Positions 27,145 through 35,971 of a stretch of DNA of 64,000 bases are shown here, in pieces; position 1 is the stretch's first letter, and every line of letters starts with the position of its first letter. This DNA is from a virus, in IMG/VR virus record IMGVR_UViG_3300027747_002579, positions 43,672-107,671 of that record. The stretch is one strand, 5' to 3'. The notes beneath the pieces are model-generated. The model saw nothing but the letters and a program-made list of their open reading frames with translations, was not told where the DNA came from and made no database searches. The position numbers and the translations under genes are program-made.

Positions 27145-30003
27145 CTAAATGTTAATTTCACATTGACCACCACCACAAGCTTGTACATCATTAAAGTTTA
27201 CAGTGTCTTCAACTTCTATCACCTTTGTAAGATCAATAGTTTTGAGAGATTCTATTCTCCTATTGTATTCTTCTTCAGTAATTTCAGAAAAAGGTGCTTG
27301 TACATAACTTCCATTATCATAAGGTAGAACACTAATTCCATTATACACATCTCTATTCTCCCACATCCATTGTCCTACAGCTTCCCATTCATCTTTTGAT
27401 TCAGATTCAAAGTTCACAAAATCATTTGGATAATATTTTCTATTCTTATCTATAGAAACTGTAACAGAGACATTGTGCGTATTATCACCATGAATATGTC
27501 CTGGTAATATCCATTCTGTAGAAAACTTCTTTACACGTTCTAATGTATCAATAGCTGTCTCATTTCTAAATATAGAACCTTCTGGAGCTTTAACAGGAAT
27601 CCTAATGCATACAGTGTCTTTTGGTCTAAGAATATCGTCTTCACACATTTCAGGATGATGTATCATTAAATAAGCAGCAATGTCTTCATTCTTATTAAAT
27701 CTCATTGTTCTCAAATAATAAGGAGCATGCCATGCATGTATTCCTGAAGAAGTTCCTAACACTAATGATGTAGTTCCTGAAGGCTTAATGCATGTAATAC
27801 GAGCAGCTTCATTAATTCCTATAATAGCACTGATGTTACTATTTGTTTCTTTAGCAACAGTTGCTGCTATTTCAAGATTGTATTTAAGAATCTCACCACT
27901 ACCTATTCCAGTCATTCCTATACCCAATAAAGCATCTTTATCTGTGGTTTGTTTCCATATAGGTCGTAAATAATGAAAGTCTGTAAATCCTGCTTGCAAT
28001 GTTCCAAAGAAAGCAGCAGCTCCCACTCTATTGCATAAGTCTTCTTGACTTACAATATCAGAAACATTCACTTCACATAAATTGCAAAAAGAGTTTGGAC
28101 GTAAAGCAATCTCACAATTATGAGCAATCACTCCTTCCACCACTCCCCAATGTGTATCATCTTCTAAATTAAAATCAAAAACTTGTTGTGTTGCAGACTC
28201 ATAAACAGATTTCAAAACTTTAGGAGCTTTTTCTTTAATTAACTCTTCTAAAGCATTTTGTTTATACGTGTGAATAAAGTTAATTTTTTCAGCAAAGGTT
28301 AAAACAGATTGAAACTGTGTTATATTTAAATCATAAGATTCTTTGCAAACATAATTACCATTACTAAACGCCACCTCTTTTGATTTATTTGTAGTGTAAT
28401 AGCAAGCTATATTTTGATTTTCTAAAATCTTTTTCACTGCAAGAATTAATTCAAGACATGAAGACTTTAAAGAAACTCTATGTTTAGATATAACAGAACC
28501 ATTTGCAGAATAAAGTCCTTTTAAAAATTGCAATTGATCTGCTGCTTTCCAATAAAAAATTGTTGATGGTAATTTTCTTTTAGGTAAATTTTCAGAAGAA
28601 AATCCTAGAACACTTAACATATTGTTATATCCAGACACATATTGATTTCCTGTTTCAGAAAATCCAAATATTTCAGCAACATCTAAATCTTTTTCACCAA
28701 AATAAACTTCCATACCTAGATGAGATTGAGAAGACAGTCTTCCTAAAGCTCCATCGCCCTGAATAAACCCATATTTTGTATATTCAGAAATCTCTTTGTT
28801 CATTCTATAGAAAGGCATCACTCTTTTTCCCACTAAACCTTCAGCAGGAACTTCTTCATTATCTACAGTTAAAAATATGTGATTTGGTGTACATGTAATT
28901 TTAGTTGTATCACTTAAACTCAATGTCATCACTTCTTTATCACCTGTGCTCCATACAGAAGCAGGAACATATTCTCCATTTTTGTTGATTGCCATAAAGT
29001 TTTTTCCTTCAAGACTTTCAAAAGATTCATATCCTTCAGCTGTTAGAAGTTTTGTATTTCCTGTAAAACAACAAGGATTGGACATCATATCTCTATTGTT
29101 TGTCCAATAAACTCCTGGTTCTCCAGATCCACTTGCTTCAATTCTTTCCCAAAGAGAATTAAAATCACTCTCTGTAATCTTATCTCTCTCAAGAACAGCA
29201 CTGTTGTTACATCTTCCTCTCTGCTCGTTAGTTTCCCACCATTCTCCATATTTACATGTAATCATTTCTTCATCATTATAGTCAAAGAAAGAAATACAAG
29301 CACTTCTTCTAATACCTCCTGACAAAACACTGTTTGCAATATGGCATATAATATCATGACATTCTAATGGAGAAAGTCTTTCTCCTTCTTTCTTCCTGTC
29401 AAGAATTGCTTGAATATGTACAAGACATATCTTCAATGGTTCTGGACCAGGAGCTTTACCGCCAGCTGTAACAAGCATTGCTCCTTTTTCTCTAATTGCT
29501 CTGAAATCAAAATTAGGAAGAAACTTTCCTTCTAAATATGATTTCATCAACACTTTAACAGCATCAGCCCACCCTAAAATTGAATCTTCGACAAGATAGG
29601 TTTTCTTCTTTCCAGGTTTTTTAATTGTTGGTAGAGAGTTAACATGATGTTTCTGAACAGAAAAGCCAAATCCACAACCTGACAATAACAAGAACATTGC
29701 TTCAGAGAAAGCATATACACTATCAATAGGAGCATAGCTACAATTGAATCCTCTAGCATTGTTCACTTCCATAGCAGGTCCTGCAAATTGCAGAGCTCTC
29801 ATAGAAGGTAACACTTTCTTTTCTCTAATGAATATTGTAGAAGCTTTGATTGCTTCTGTTAGCGTTGGATATTTCTTCACTAACATTGTTTCATACCTGT
29901 CCACTATCTCGTCCCATGTTTCTCTTCTGTTTTTCTCAGGGATAAATTTTGCATACTTACTAAACACCGTGAGCTTGGACAGCGTGTCAATTCCTAAATC
30001 CAT
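27145..30003 (-). CDS. nrdJ: Class II ribonucleoside-triphosphate reductase with intein
   Basis: A 952-residue precursor; without the intein about 634 residues remain. The active-site motif NPC (309-311) continues after the intein as CEIALRPNSFCNL (630-642). Cys88 in GFNCSYAP is the partner Cys. The C-terminus has two Cys six positions apart counting both (943 and 948 in ACGGGQCEI), the same spacing as the swinging pair of the monomeric B12-dependent enzyme of Lactobacillus leichmannii. No small radical subunit is nearby. I therefore call class II, using adenosylcobalamin from the host. It reduces ribonucleotides for phage DNA synthesis and is followed by DUF5522, recA and dut. Confidence 0.88.
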   Translation of the reverse strand: MDLGIDTLSKLTVFSKYAKFIPEKNRRETWDEIVDRYETMLVKKYPTLTEAIKASTIFIREKKVLPSMRALQFAGPAMEVNNARGFNCSYAPIDSVYAFSEAMFLLLSGCGFGFSVQKHHVNSLPTIKKPGKKKTYLVEDSILGWADAVKVLMKSYLEGKFLPNFDFRAIREKGAMLVTAGGKAPGPEPLKICLVHIQAILDRKKEGERLSPLECHDIICHIANSVLSGGIRRSACISFFDYNDEEMITCKYGEWWETNEQRGRCNNSAVLERDKITESDFNSLWERIEASGSGEPGVYWTNNRDMMSNPCCFTGNTKLLTAEGYESFESLEGKNFMAINKNGEYVPASVWSTGDKEVMTLSLSDTTKITCTPNHIFLTVDNEEVPAEGLVGKRVMPFYRMNKEISEYTKYGFIQGDGALGRLSSQSHLGMEVYFGEKDLDVAEIFGFSETGNQYVSGYNNMLSVLGFSSENLPKRKLPSTIFYWKAADQLQFLKGLYSANGSVISKHRVSLKSSCLELILAVKKILENQNIACYYTTNKSKEVAFSNGNYVCKESYDLNITQFQSVLTFAEKINFIHTYKQNALEELIKEKAPKVLKSVYESATQQVFDFNLEDDTHWGVVEGVIAHNCEIALRPNSFCNLCEVNVSDIVSQEDLCNRVGAAAFFGTLQAGFTDFHYLRPIWKQTTDKDALLGIGMTGIGSGEILKYNLEIAATVAKETNSNISAIIGINEAARITCIKPSGTTSLVLGTSSGIHAWHAPYYLRTMRFNKNEDIAAYLMIHHPEMCEDDILRPKDTVCIRIPVKAPEGSIFRNETAIDTLERVKKFSTEWILPGHIHGDNTHNVSVTVSIDKNRKYYPNDFVNFESESKDEWEAVGQWMWENRDVYNGISVLPYDNGSYVQAPFSEITEEEYNRRIESLKTIDLTKVIEVEDTVNFNDVQACGGGQCEINI
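28117..29070 (-). mobile_element. Intein with LAGLIDADG endonuclease in the reductase
   Basis: Residues 312-629 of the reductase form a complete intein of 318 residues. It begins CFTGNTKLLT (block A), has TCTPNHIFL (block B, 371-379), two LAGLIDADG motifs (YGFIQGDGAL at 411-420, LKGLYSANGS near 495-503), and ends WGVVEGVIAHN followed by Cys (blocks F and G). All splicing residues are present, so it should excise and rejoin NPC to CEI. It interrupts the thiyl-radical active site, a favoured intein position. Confidence 0.93.
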
Positions 30004-30026
30004 ATTGTTTGTTTTTGATTAAAAAT

Positions 30027-30058
30027 AAAAAGGGGGTAGTAAAAATACCCCCTTTTAT
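30027..30058 (-). terminator. Terminator or attenuator before the reductase gene
   Basis: GGGGGTA (30032-30038) pairs with TACCCCC (30046-30052), extended by flanking A/T pairs, and a T-run follows on the minus strand. It lies between the gene ending at 30073 and the reductase start at 30003. I see no promoter between hairpin and reductase, so partial read-through may set the reductase level. Confidence 0.75.
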
Positions 30059-30072
30059 TTATATTTCCAAAT

Positions 30073-30759
30073 TTATTTGATGGATTTAATAACAAATCCT
30101 GTGTCATCTTTCTTAGCTAGTCCTTTTGCTCTAAGTCCTACAACAACACCTTGTTCATCCATCCATCTAACATCATCGATGTCACCATCAATCACTCTTA
30201 CACCATTCCATTCTACAGGAAGACTTTGTCCCTTCTTAACATCAAACACAACAGCAATATTTGCTTTCTTCTGAATGGCTTTCTTAACATCTTCATTATT
30301 TTCTTCGTTTCTACTGAACGTTAAATGATAATTAGAAGGAAGAGGATTGTCAAATCTATTTAAGACTTTCGTATAGTCGTAGAATTTAACATTAGGAAAC
30401 TCTTCCATGATTTTAAAACGTGTCCATTCAATATCAGAAGTTCCATTAAGACGTACACAAGGAATATAATTTAACTTGTTAGCTTTTTTAACTAATTCTG
30501 TTATATCACATTTCAATAAATATATAAAAGCATCTCTTTGTTCAAAGAAGAGTTTTGTACGTTTTATTCTTGCTTGTTGCACTGTAGAAAACCTTCCCTG
30601 TCCTGCTGTATATAGACATGACGTGGTGCATCCTTCACTTCTTTTAGGACAAACTTCCCATCCAGATATTTTCCCTGGAGCAAGATAGAGGATGCCTGTA
30701 AGCATCCCCTTCTTTTCTCCTTTTATTGTTTTAGCGTTATTTAGAGTGAGTAAGTACAT
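30073..30759 (-). CDS. DUF7227 (gp88-like) phage protein
   Basis: A 228-residue protein starting LLTLNNAKTIKGEKKG, then GILYLAPGKISG and a Cys set (VCPKRSEGCTTSCLYTAGQGR). This order is characteristic of a widespread phage protein family (DUF7227, gp88-like, from memory) of unknown function. The four Cys could bind a metal or cluster. A terminator hairpin follows. Confidence 0.75.
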   Translation of the reverse strand: MYLLTLNNAKTIKGEKKGMLTGILYLAPGKISGWEVCPKRSEGCTTSCLYTAGQGRFSTVQQARIKRTKLFFEQRDAFIYLLKCDITELVKKANKLNYIPCVRLNGTSDIEWTRFKIMEEFPNVKFYDYTKVLNRFDNPLPSNYHLTFSRNEENNEDVKKAIQKKANIAVVFDVKKGQSLPVEWNGVRVIDGDIDDVRWMDEQGVVVGLRAKGLAKKDDTGFVIKSIK

Positions 30760-31105
30760 CTTCTAATATTTTAAAAGCTTCAATAACAGCATCTCTTTCA
30801 GCACTGATTCTATCTTTGTAGTTTTTCATATTAATACCATCTCCCACTTTCCACCAAAAAGATCCTTCAAAATAATCAATGTCTATGTATATTCCATTCA
30901 AATCAAATATATCAAACAACGATCTTGGATTATTATCCACCATCGTTGCTAATTGTTCATCATCAATTTGTATTTCTGATAAACGTTCTTTGTATTCTTC
31001 AGGGACATCAGACTTTCTTAAATTTTCAATAAACTTCGACACATACCAATCATATATTGCATTTCTACAGAATGGATGACTATTCAACAACTCAATACCT
31101 CTCAT
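30737..31105 (-). CDS. Hypothetical protein
   Basis: A 122-residue acidic protein, mostly helical, with the phrase FDLNGIYIDIDYFEG. It overlaps both neighbours (23 and 4 bases), so it belongs to the same translational chain. Function unknown. Confidence 0.6.
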   Translation of the reverse strand: MRGIELLNSHPFCRNAIYDWYVSKFIENLRKSDVPEEYKERLSEIQIDDEQLATMVDNNPRSLFDIFDLNGIYIDIDYFEGSFWWKVGDGINMKNYKDRISAERDAVIEAFKILEDVLTHSK

Positions 31106-31659
31106 ATATTATCTTTTAATTTTTCAATATTTAACACTTCCTTATCCTCATCAAACAATTCCCAAACTTCCATATCGTCTGTGAATTCTACACCAAACTC
31201 TTTTTCCCAATGTTCTTTCATGTCTCGTGTTTTATTGAAGATTCTGTACTGAAGAGAGATTTCGTCTCTATGTAATCCTCCCACCATAAGCTTCAACACT
31301 TTAGGAAACAGTTGTTGAAATTCTTTAGATGTGAGGGAATATTTACCTTCTTTCACCATAATAAAATCTTTTTTAAATTGATCATTCAACTTATAAACAG
31401 ATACAACATATCCATCCTCATAATCATAATCATCAATAAGATTTGTGCCTTTTCTATCATACTCAGATTCTATAAACTTGTTAAACTTGTCTAAGTTTTT
31501 TGGCTTAAACAATAAACACACACTGTCCTCATATTCCAATTCTCTGAGTTCATCTTTCAAATAAGCATTCAAAAAATTATTGTCTTGCAACTTCTCTCTT
31601 CCTATTTTCAATGTAGGAACAAAAAATATTGTTGTATTTGTCTTTGTCATTTTCTCCAT
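31102..31659 (-). CDS. Hypothetical protein
   Basis: A 185-residue acidic protein with no recognisable motif. The ATG shares a base with the stop of the nuclease gene upstream (TAATG), which supports this start. It is co-translated with the PD-(D/E)XK nuclease. Confidence 0.6.
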   Translation of the reverse strand: MEKMTKTNTTIFFVPTLKIGREKLQDNNFLNAYLKDELRELEYEDSVCLLFKPKNLDKFNKFIESEYDRKGTNLIDDYDYEDGYVVSVYKLNDQFKKDFIMVKEGKYSLTSKEFQQLFPKVLKLMVGGLHRDEISLQYRIFNKTRDMKEHWEKEFGVEFTDDMEVWELFDEDKEVLNIEKLKDNI

Positions 31660-32693
31660 TATCCTCTAATATTTATTTTACCTCCAGCAATAAAGTTTTT
31701 TCTACTAATATTCCACATATCATTTACAATAGCCCAATCCAAATCCTTGATAATTTCTCTCACTCCTGGATAATATTTCCCTTTGTGTTCAAATCCTTCA
31801 AGAGCTTTCAGATAATCAGAGCTGTCTAGTGTATAGACAAGAGGATTCATATAGTTTATGCTATCACAAACAATAAACTTTGGATAGAGCACACTATAGT
31901 TTTTTAAATCTTCATTCATCTCAACAACATGTTGTGCTGCTTTATGGTAGAGATAGGCTTGAATATAAGCTCTTCTATAGAGATAGTAGTCTTCATAAAA
32001 TCCTTCAACGCTCCATACACATTTCAAGTCATACACCTGTATAGTTTCTTCTTTATGGTCTATTACCAATTTATCAAAAAGACTCTTAAATGAATGTCCT
32101 TCCACTCTATACCCTTCTACAGCAAATTGATTGTAAACACTATATCTTTTATCATTCTCTAGATTGACAATGTGTTGTGTTGCAAAATTGGTTTTCAACT
32201 CATTGACAATCTTCTCAGCATTCTCTAAGTCATTAAGCGTAATAACAGAAAGTCCTTTTGTTCTCACCATTATTATTTCTTTGTAATACAACTCAGCATC
32301 ACTCTTTGCAAACTTGGTGATGACAGCATCAAATTTAATTTTGAATCCACTGTCTGTATAAGCCATTCTTGCTATTTCTTCAAAGTCTAATTCTTTGTTC
32401 TCTATAGTGTGTTTGTACAAAGCTTCTACAAAAGCTAACATAAGTCCTGTAGGAGCACTCAAACATGCTGATAGGTGAAATCTATTCTCCACTTCCAATG
32501 GTTCTAATAGAATAGTTTCTACAAGTCTACCCATAAGAGAAGCCTGATTTTCTGATTCTTCTGTTTTCTCTCCAAGAACATATCTCTTATAATACTTCTT
32601 TCTGTCCATGGAGAACTCTTTCAAACTAGAAGAGCTATCCAACTTGACAGCTCTATACTCTTTCTCTGTTCTTTTCTTTCCTTTTATACTCAT
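31659..32693 (-). CDS. PD-(D/E)XK nuclease
   Basis: A 344-residue protein with the RecB/Cas4-like layout: an early helix motif GRLVETILLEP, then FKSLFDKLVID and VYDLKCVW (the D...DxK core) and RRAYIQAYLYHKA as the conserved C-terminal helix. Nucleases of this kind occur in crAss-like replication regions, where they are thought to process DNA ends for recombination or degrade host DNA. Likely partners are RecA and the SF2 helicase. Confidence 0.78.
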   Translation of the reverse strand: MSIKGKKRTEKEYRAVKLDSSSSLKEFSMDRKKYYKRYVLGEKTEESENQASLMGRLVETILLEPLEVENRFHLSACLSAPTGLMLAFVEALYKHTIENKELDFEEIARMAYTDSGFKIKFDAVITKFAKSDAELYYKEIIMVRTKGLSVITLNDLENAEKIVNELKTNFATQHIVNLENDKRYSVYNQFAVEGYRVEGHSFKSLFDKLVIDHKEETIQVYDLKCVWSVEGFYEDYYLYRRAYIQAYLYHKAAQHVVEMNEDLKNYSVLYPKFIVCDSINYMNPLVYTLDSSDYLKALEGFEHKGKYYPGVREIIKDLDWAIVNDMWNISRKNFIAGGKINIRG

Positions 32694-32965
32694 GGTGTGT
32701 AGTTTTTAAAGTTTGGTTTAATTTCTCCTCCGTCCATTTTATTTGGATAGACGTATACATCATCGTCATAAAAATTACGCACTCTTCCATCTTCGTACAG
32801 TATTACCTTCCAGACAGTGTTTACATCTGGTCCATAGTCTATCCAAGCTATACATTTCCCATAACCTAGAGGAGTTTCTATGTCTATAGGATTTCTAAGT
32901 TCATGTATTATTGCCAAAATATAAGAATTGTAGAGATGATGATTAAAATAGATGTGTACGCCCAA
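32690..32965 (-). CDS. Hypothetical protein
   Basis: The ATG reading gives 91 residues but overlaps the upstream membrane-protein gene by 58 bases. A TTG at 32917 would give 75 residues with a 10-base overlap and looks more likely. The conserved-looking part is ETPLGYGKCIAWIDYG followed by WKVILYEDGRVRNFYDDDVYV, a small beta-rich domain common in phages. Function unknown. Confidence 0.55.
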   Translation of the reverse strand: MGVHIYFNHHLYNSYILAIIHELRNPIDIETPLGYGKCIAWIDYGPDVNTVWKVILYEDGRVRNFYDDDVYVYPNKMDGGEIKPNFKNYTP

Positions 32966-33273
32966 TATCCTATTGTCTTAGGAATAATGTTTGTCAACCT
33001 ATCAATAATTGATGTTGTTGTCTCACTAATATATGTAAGAGAAATTCCTCTGAAATAATTCAGCGATGTGTTAAATACAGGAATTCTTATTAACAAGAGT
33101 CCCATACACATCAAAATATCTCTACTAATTACATAAACAACAGCAACAATAGTGCCATACACAAGACCATTTATTCCGTGGTAGATGTGTTCACCTTTCT
33201 TAATCTTTTCACTGTCAATTAACGCTAAAATTCCATTCAATAGAATGAATGCTAAATAAATACTAATTTTCAT
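32908..33273 (-). CDS. Membrane protein, several spans
   Basis: A 121-residue hydrophobic protein with about three to four membrane segments (YLAFILLNGILALI, YGTIVAVVYVIS, IGYWAYTSILIIIS). It probably sits in the host inner membrane. Role unknown; it may be an early host-takeover or superinfection protein. Confidence 0.6.
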   Translation of the reverse strand: MKISIYLAFILLNGILALIDSEKIKKGEHIYHGINGLVYGTIVAVVYVISRDILMCMGLLLIRIPVFNTSLNYFRGISLTYISETTTSIIDRLTNIIPKTIGYWAYTSILIIISTILIFWQ

Positions 33274-33505
33274 TTTCCATGTGTTTAAATGCTTTAATAA
33301 TAACTGGATAGAGAGCCCTCACTTCTTTAGGTACACTCTTATAAAACCATCTCACTTCTAAATCAAAGTCGTGTGGAGGTTCTCCTTGTGGATCAATTAA
33401 CCAAAACTTATGTTCTTTTCCTTCCCACTCTACACTTCCTTCATACCAAAATTCTATGAATGAAGCATTTTTACTAATTTCCATTCTCACTTCTCTATTA
33501 TCCAT
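33263..33505 (-). CDS. Hypothetical protein
   Basis: An 80-residue protein rich in aromatic residues (FIEFWYEGSVEWEG, FWLIDPQGEPPHDF). It overlaps both neighbours by 8-11 bases. No family recognised. Confidence 0.55.
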   Translation of the reverse strand: MDNREVRMEISKNASFIEFWYEGSVEWEGKEHKFWLIDPQGEPPHDFDLEVRWFYKSVPKEVRALYPVIIKAFKHMENEN

Positions 33506-33737
33506 CAGGATTCCATTTGTAGCTTAATAGCTTATAATCTTTCCCTCCTACATATTTGTTCTGCATCAATCCTGATGTAGCAATCACTTTCTTCTTCAGA
33601 TCTTCTGGAGAAAGAGTCATTGTTTCTCCTGCATATTCCACTAAATAATTCTCGTTCTTTTTGATTGCTTCTTCCACTTGAAAATCTTTCAAGTCAGCAA
33701 TGTTCCCTTTGTACAGTTTTGTTAGTTTAATTTTCAT
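33498..33737 (-). CDS. Hypothetical protein
   Basis: A 79-residue basic protein (KLTKLYKGNIADLKDF to KLLSYKWNPDG). It overlaps the HNH gene by 4 bases and the next gene by 8. Function unknown. Confidence 0.55.
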   Translation of the reverse strand: MKIKLTKLYKGNIADLKDFQVEEAIKKNENYLVEYAGETMTLSPEDLKKKVIATSGLMQNKYVGGKDYKLLSYKWNPDG

Positions 33738-34126
33738 TTTTTTTCTTTTTGAGTTTTTGTGTTATGACATTTTGAACACAAACATTGTAGCTTTTCAACT
33801 TCTACAAACAGTCTTTCTACAAATCCTGGCAGGTCTTGTGCAGAATTAAGACTTCCTGCTGGGCAAATATGATCTACAGCAACTTCATCTCCTTTAAACC
33901 AATTCTTACATTCATTACATTGATATTCATATTTCTGTCGTTTATTAAGACCTGTATAGGCACGTCTAGCATTTAATTTACATTCTGTAATGGGTTTCCA
34001 ATACATTGTTTTTCTTCTTAACGTGCTTCTAATAAAACTCCAGAAAGCTGATGCAGTCATTGTTCCTGAATTATATGGCTTGTCCACCACTTTTCTTTCT
34101 TTCTTCTCTCTTTTTGCTTTTGCCAT
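33734..34126 (-). CDS. HNH-type zinc endonuclease
   Basis: A 130-residue protein with a basic N-terminus (KAKREKKERKVV). The nuclease part has YQCNECKNWF, then VAVDHICPAGS and LQCLCSKCHNTKT, giving two CxxC knuckles around a DH-type HNH core. This second small HNH gene of the minus block lies just after a terminator hairpin. It could be a recombination nuclease or a selfish gene. Confidence 0.7.
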   Translation of the reverse strand: MAKAKREKKERKVVDKPYNSGTMTASAFWSFIRSTLRRKTMYWKPITECKLNARRAYTGLNKRQKYEYQCNECKNWFKGDEVAVDHICPAGSLNSAQDLPGFVERLFVEVEKLQCLCSKCHNTKTQKEKK

Positions 34127-34142
34127 TGTATAAATTTAAAAA

Positions 34143-34176
34143 TTCTCTCCCAAATATAAAAATAAATGGGAGAGAA
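34143..34176 (-). terminator. Terminator after rIIB-like gene
   Basis: TTCTCTCCCA (34143-34152) and TGGGAGAGAA (34167-34176) form a 10-base-pair stem. On the minus strand T5 follows. The loop contains TATATTTG, a match to the promoter -7 box, but no upstream TTG is at the right distance. Confidence 0.75.
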
Positions 34177-34183
34177 TAAATAA

Positions 34184-35665
34184 TTAAATATTATTCACTC
34201 TATTAGAAATGGTGTCTTTCATTTCTTCTAGAGATTTTACAATATTGTTTAGTTCAACAATGTTAATGCTTGGAAGATTGTATTCATACTTCTTCATTTC
34301 TACAGCAAATCCTTCATTCACTTTATTCATAAGATTGGAAAGCTCATCAACAGCATATTGCTCATCTAATTGTAAGAAGTCAAAATCTCCATCATTCATA
34401 ATCTCATCTGCTTCTTCAACAGTGGTGGTCATAAATGGAAGATATTCGTAACATCTACCCTTCTCTGTTCCAATACCCACCACCTTCATAGGATTGATGA
34501 GAGTGAATACAGTGGTGTCACCACAAAGAACATAAGGAGCTGTATAACCAGCAAAGTGTAATCCTGCTGTAGCACAATCTTGTGTACTCCAATTACAATC
34601 TTCTTTAGGCATACTCACTGCTTGACCAATACGAATGTCAAATGTTCTACTCCAATTGTCTGTATATCTATTCTCGTGTCTATTGGGAAGATCAAGATAG
34701 AGGTCTGTAAGAATTCCTATTTCTTCGCCTTGATGAATAGGTATTTGAGTGTTGTAAGTGTATTCTTCCACTTGTCCATCTCCATCACATCCTTCACATT
34801 CTACATCCCAATCGCTACCAAGTCCTGTACCATCACATTCTCTACATTCTGTAGAATACATTATTTCATTTGCATAAAGACTATCCTTGTGGACAATTTT
34901 GTATTCTCCATTTTGATAGAAAATTACATAATCGTTAGGACTCTTCTTCCATACAGCCTTCACTTTGTTGTATGCGTTTGTAATAAAATCTACAAACTCA
35001 TTACCCCCATGAACATTTACAACATTCCTAAGAGCTACAAAAAGTCCTTGTTTGGTAATTTTCATACCATTCTTGTTCAAGAAGTCATAAAGCTTGTCTG
35101 CCACTTCTGCTCTTGGATTGAGGCAACACCACATAAAAAATCTCTTCAAGCCTTGATATTCATCATTCTCATCAAGACGAAGTTCACCAAAACCTGCACA
35201 ATACTTTGCAATGTTTATAACATCAACAAACCTTTCAACAAGTAATTGAGGAAGACTTCTGTTAATTCCTTTGAGATAGACACTGCCATCTTTTAATTCA
35301 AATTCTCCTGTATTCACTAGAATAGAAAAACTATCATGGAAAGAACTTATTCTCTCTGCTTCCATTTGTCTTTGCATTTGCTCTGCATAAACATTATCAT
35401 CAGTGAACACTTGACGAATCTCTTCTATAGAAGAAGCATTCTTTACATTGTAATAATCCTCAGATGTAGCGTTGATTTTAGAAATCACATCACCATTGTT
35501 TAGAACAACAGTGAGAACATCATTAATCAATTTAACATTCAAATAAGGAACTTCTCCACTTCTTTCTTGTTCCAACTCTTTCACTGCCTGATTTACCCTA
35601 ATTTCTACAATTCTGTCTACAGAACTCTTAATTGCTTCCTTGAACCATTTCAAACTAATACCCAT
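34184..35665 (-). CDS. rIIB: rIIB-like protein with DnaJ-type zinc knuckles
   Basis: A 493-residue protein two genes downstream of rIIA, as in T4-like and crAss-like genomes. A Cys-rich insert near residues 275-300 reads CRECDGTG then CEGCDGDG, the CxxCxGxG pattern of DnaJ zinc centres. The C-terminal half has GLHFAGYTAPYV, similar to the GLH segment I associate with rIIB. T4 rII proteins are membrane-associated and affect lysis timing and exclusion; the biochemical role is unknown. Assignment rests on order, partial motif match and rIIA nearby. Confidence 0.65.
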   Translation of the reverse strand: MGISLKWFKEAIKSSVDRIVEIRVNQAVKELEQERSGEVPYLNVKLINDVLTVVLNNGDVISKINATSEDYYNVKNASSIEEIRQVFTDDNVYAEQMQRQMEAERISSFHDSFSILVNTGEFELKDGSVYLKGINRSLPQLLVERFVDVINIAKYCAGFGELRLDENDEYQGLKRFFMWCCLNPRAEVADKLYDFLNKNGMKITKQGLFVALRNVVNVHGGNEFVDFITNAYNKVKAVWKKSPNDYVIFYQNGEYKIVHKDSLYANEIMYSTECRECDGTGLGSDWDVECEGCDGDGQVEEYTYNTQIPIHQGEEIGILTDLYLDLPNRHENRYTDNWSRTFDIRIGQAVSMPKEDCNWSTQDCATAGLHFAGYTAPYVLCGDTTVFTLINPMKVVGIGTEKGRCYEYLPFMTTTVEEADEIMNDGDFDFLQLDEQYAVDELSNLMNKVNEGFAVEMKKYEYNLPSINIVELNNIVKSLEEMKDTISNRVNNI

Positions 35666-35687
35666 AATTGTTGTTTTTTCTTGATTT

Positions 35688-35718
35688 TTAAAAAATGCAG
35701 TGGTAAGGATGCTGCACC
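35688..35718 (-). terminator. Weak terminator between rIIA-side gene and rIIB
   Basis: TGCAG (35696-35700) pairs with CTGCA (35712-35716), and T6 follows on the minus strand. The stem is only 5 base pairs, so this may be partial termination setting the rIIB level. Confidence 0.45.
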
Positions 35719-35728
35719 CCTATTTAAT

Positions 35729-35971
35729 TTAATTTATTGATGGAGTTAATACCACTTGAATCCTAATGTTTCCAATTTCCCATTCTTTATACAAACATCT
35801 TTCAACACGATTTGCATTAACAATTGCGTCTGGATATCTCTCTAGAGTTTTTTCTGATTGATATCCTTGAAGCCATATTTCATTTTTATAAATGGTTATG
35901 CAATAAAAATCATCTGCGTCAATGTCTAATTTCAATAATACATCTACCGTGTCTTTCATTTCTTCTCTCAT
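35729..35971 (-). CDS. Hypothetical protein
   Basis: An 80-residue protein between rIIA and rIIB (DADDFYCITIYKNEIWLQG). It overlaps the rIIA stop by 4 bases. Function unknown. Confidence 0.55.
   Translation of the reverse strand: MREEMKDTVDVLLKLDIDADDFYCITIYKNEIWLQGYQSEKTLERYPDAIVNANRVERCLYKEWEIGNIRIQVVLTPSIN

Noticed and set aside
34151-34158. TATATTTG as a promoter for the HNH gene at 33734
   Set aside because: It sits in the loop of a terminator hairpin and has no TTG at the right distance upstream.
34580-35245. A 221-residue plus-strand frame
   Set aside because: It is antisense to the rIIB-like gene, with no promoter or start context of its own.
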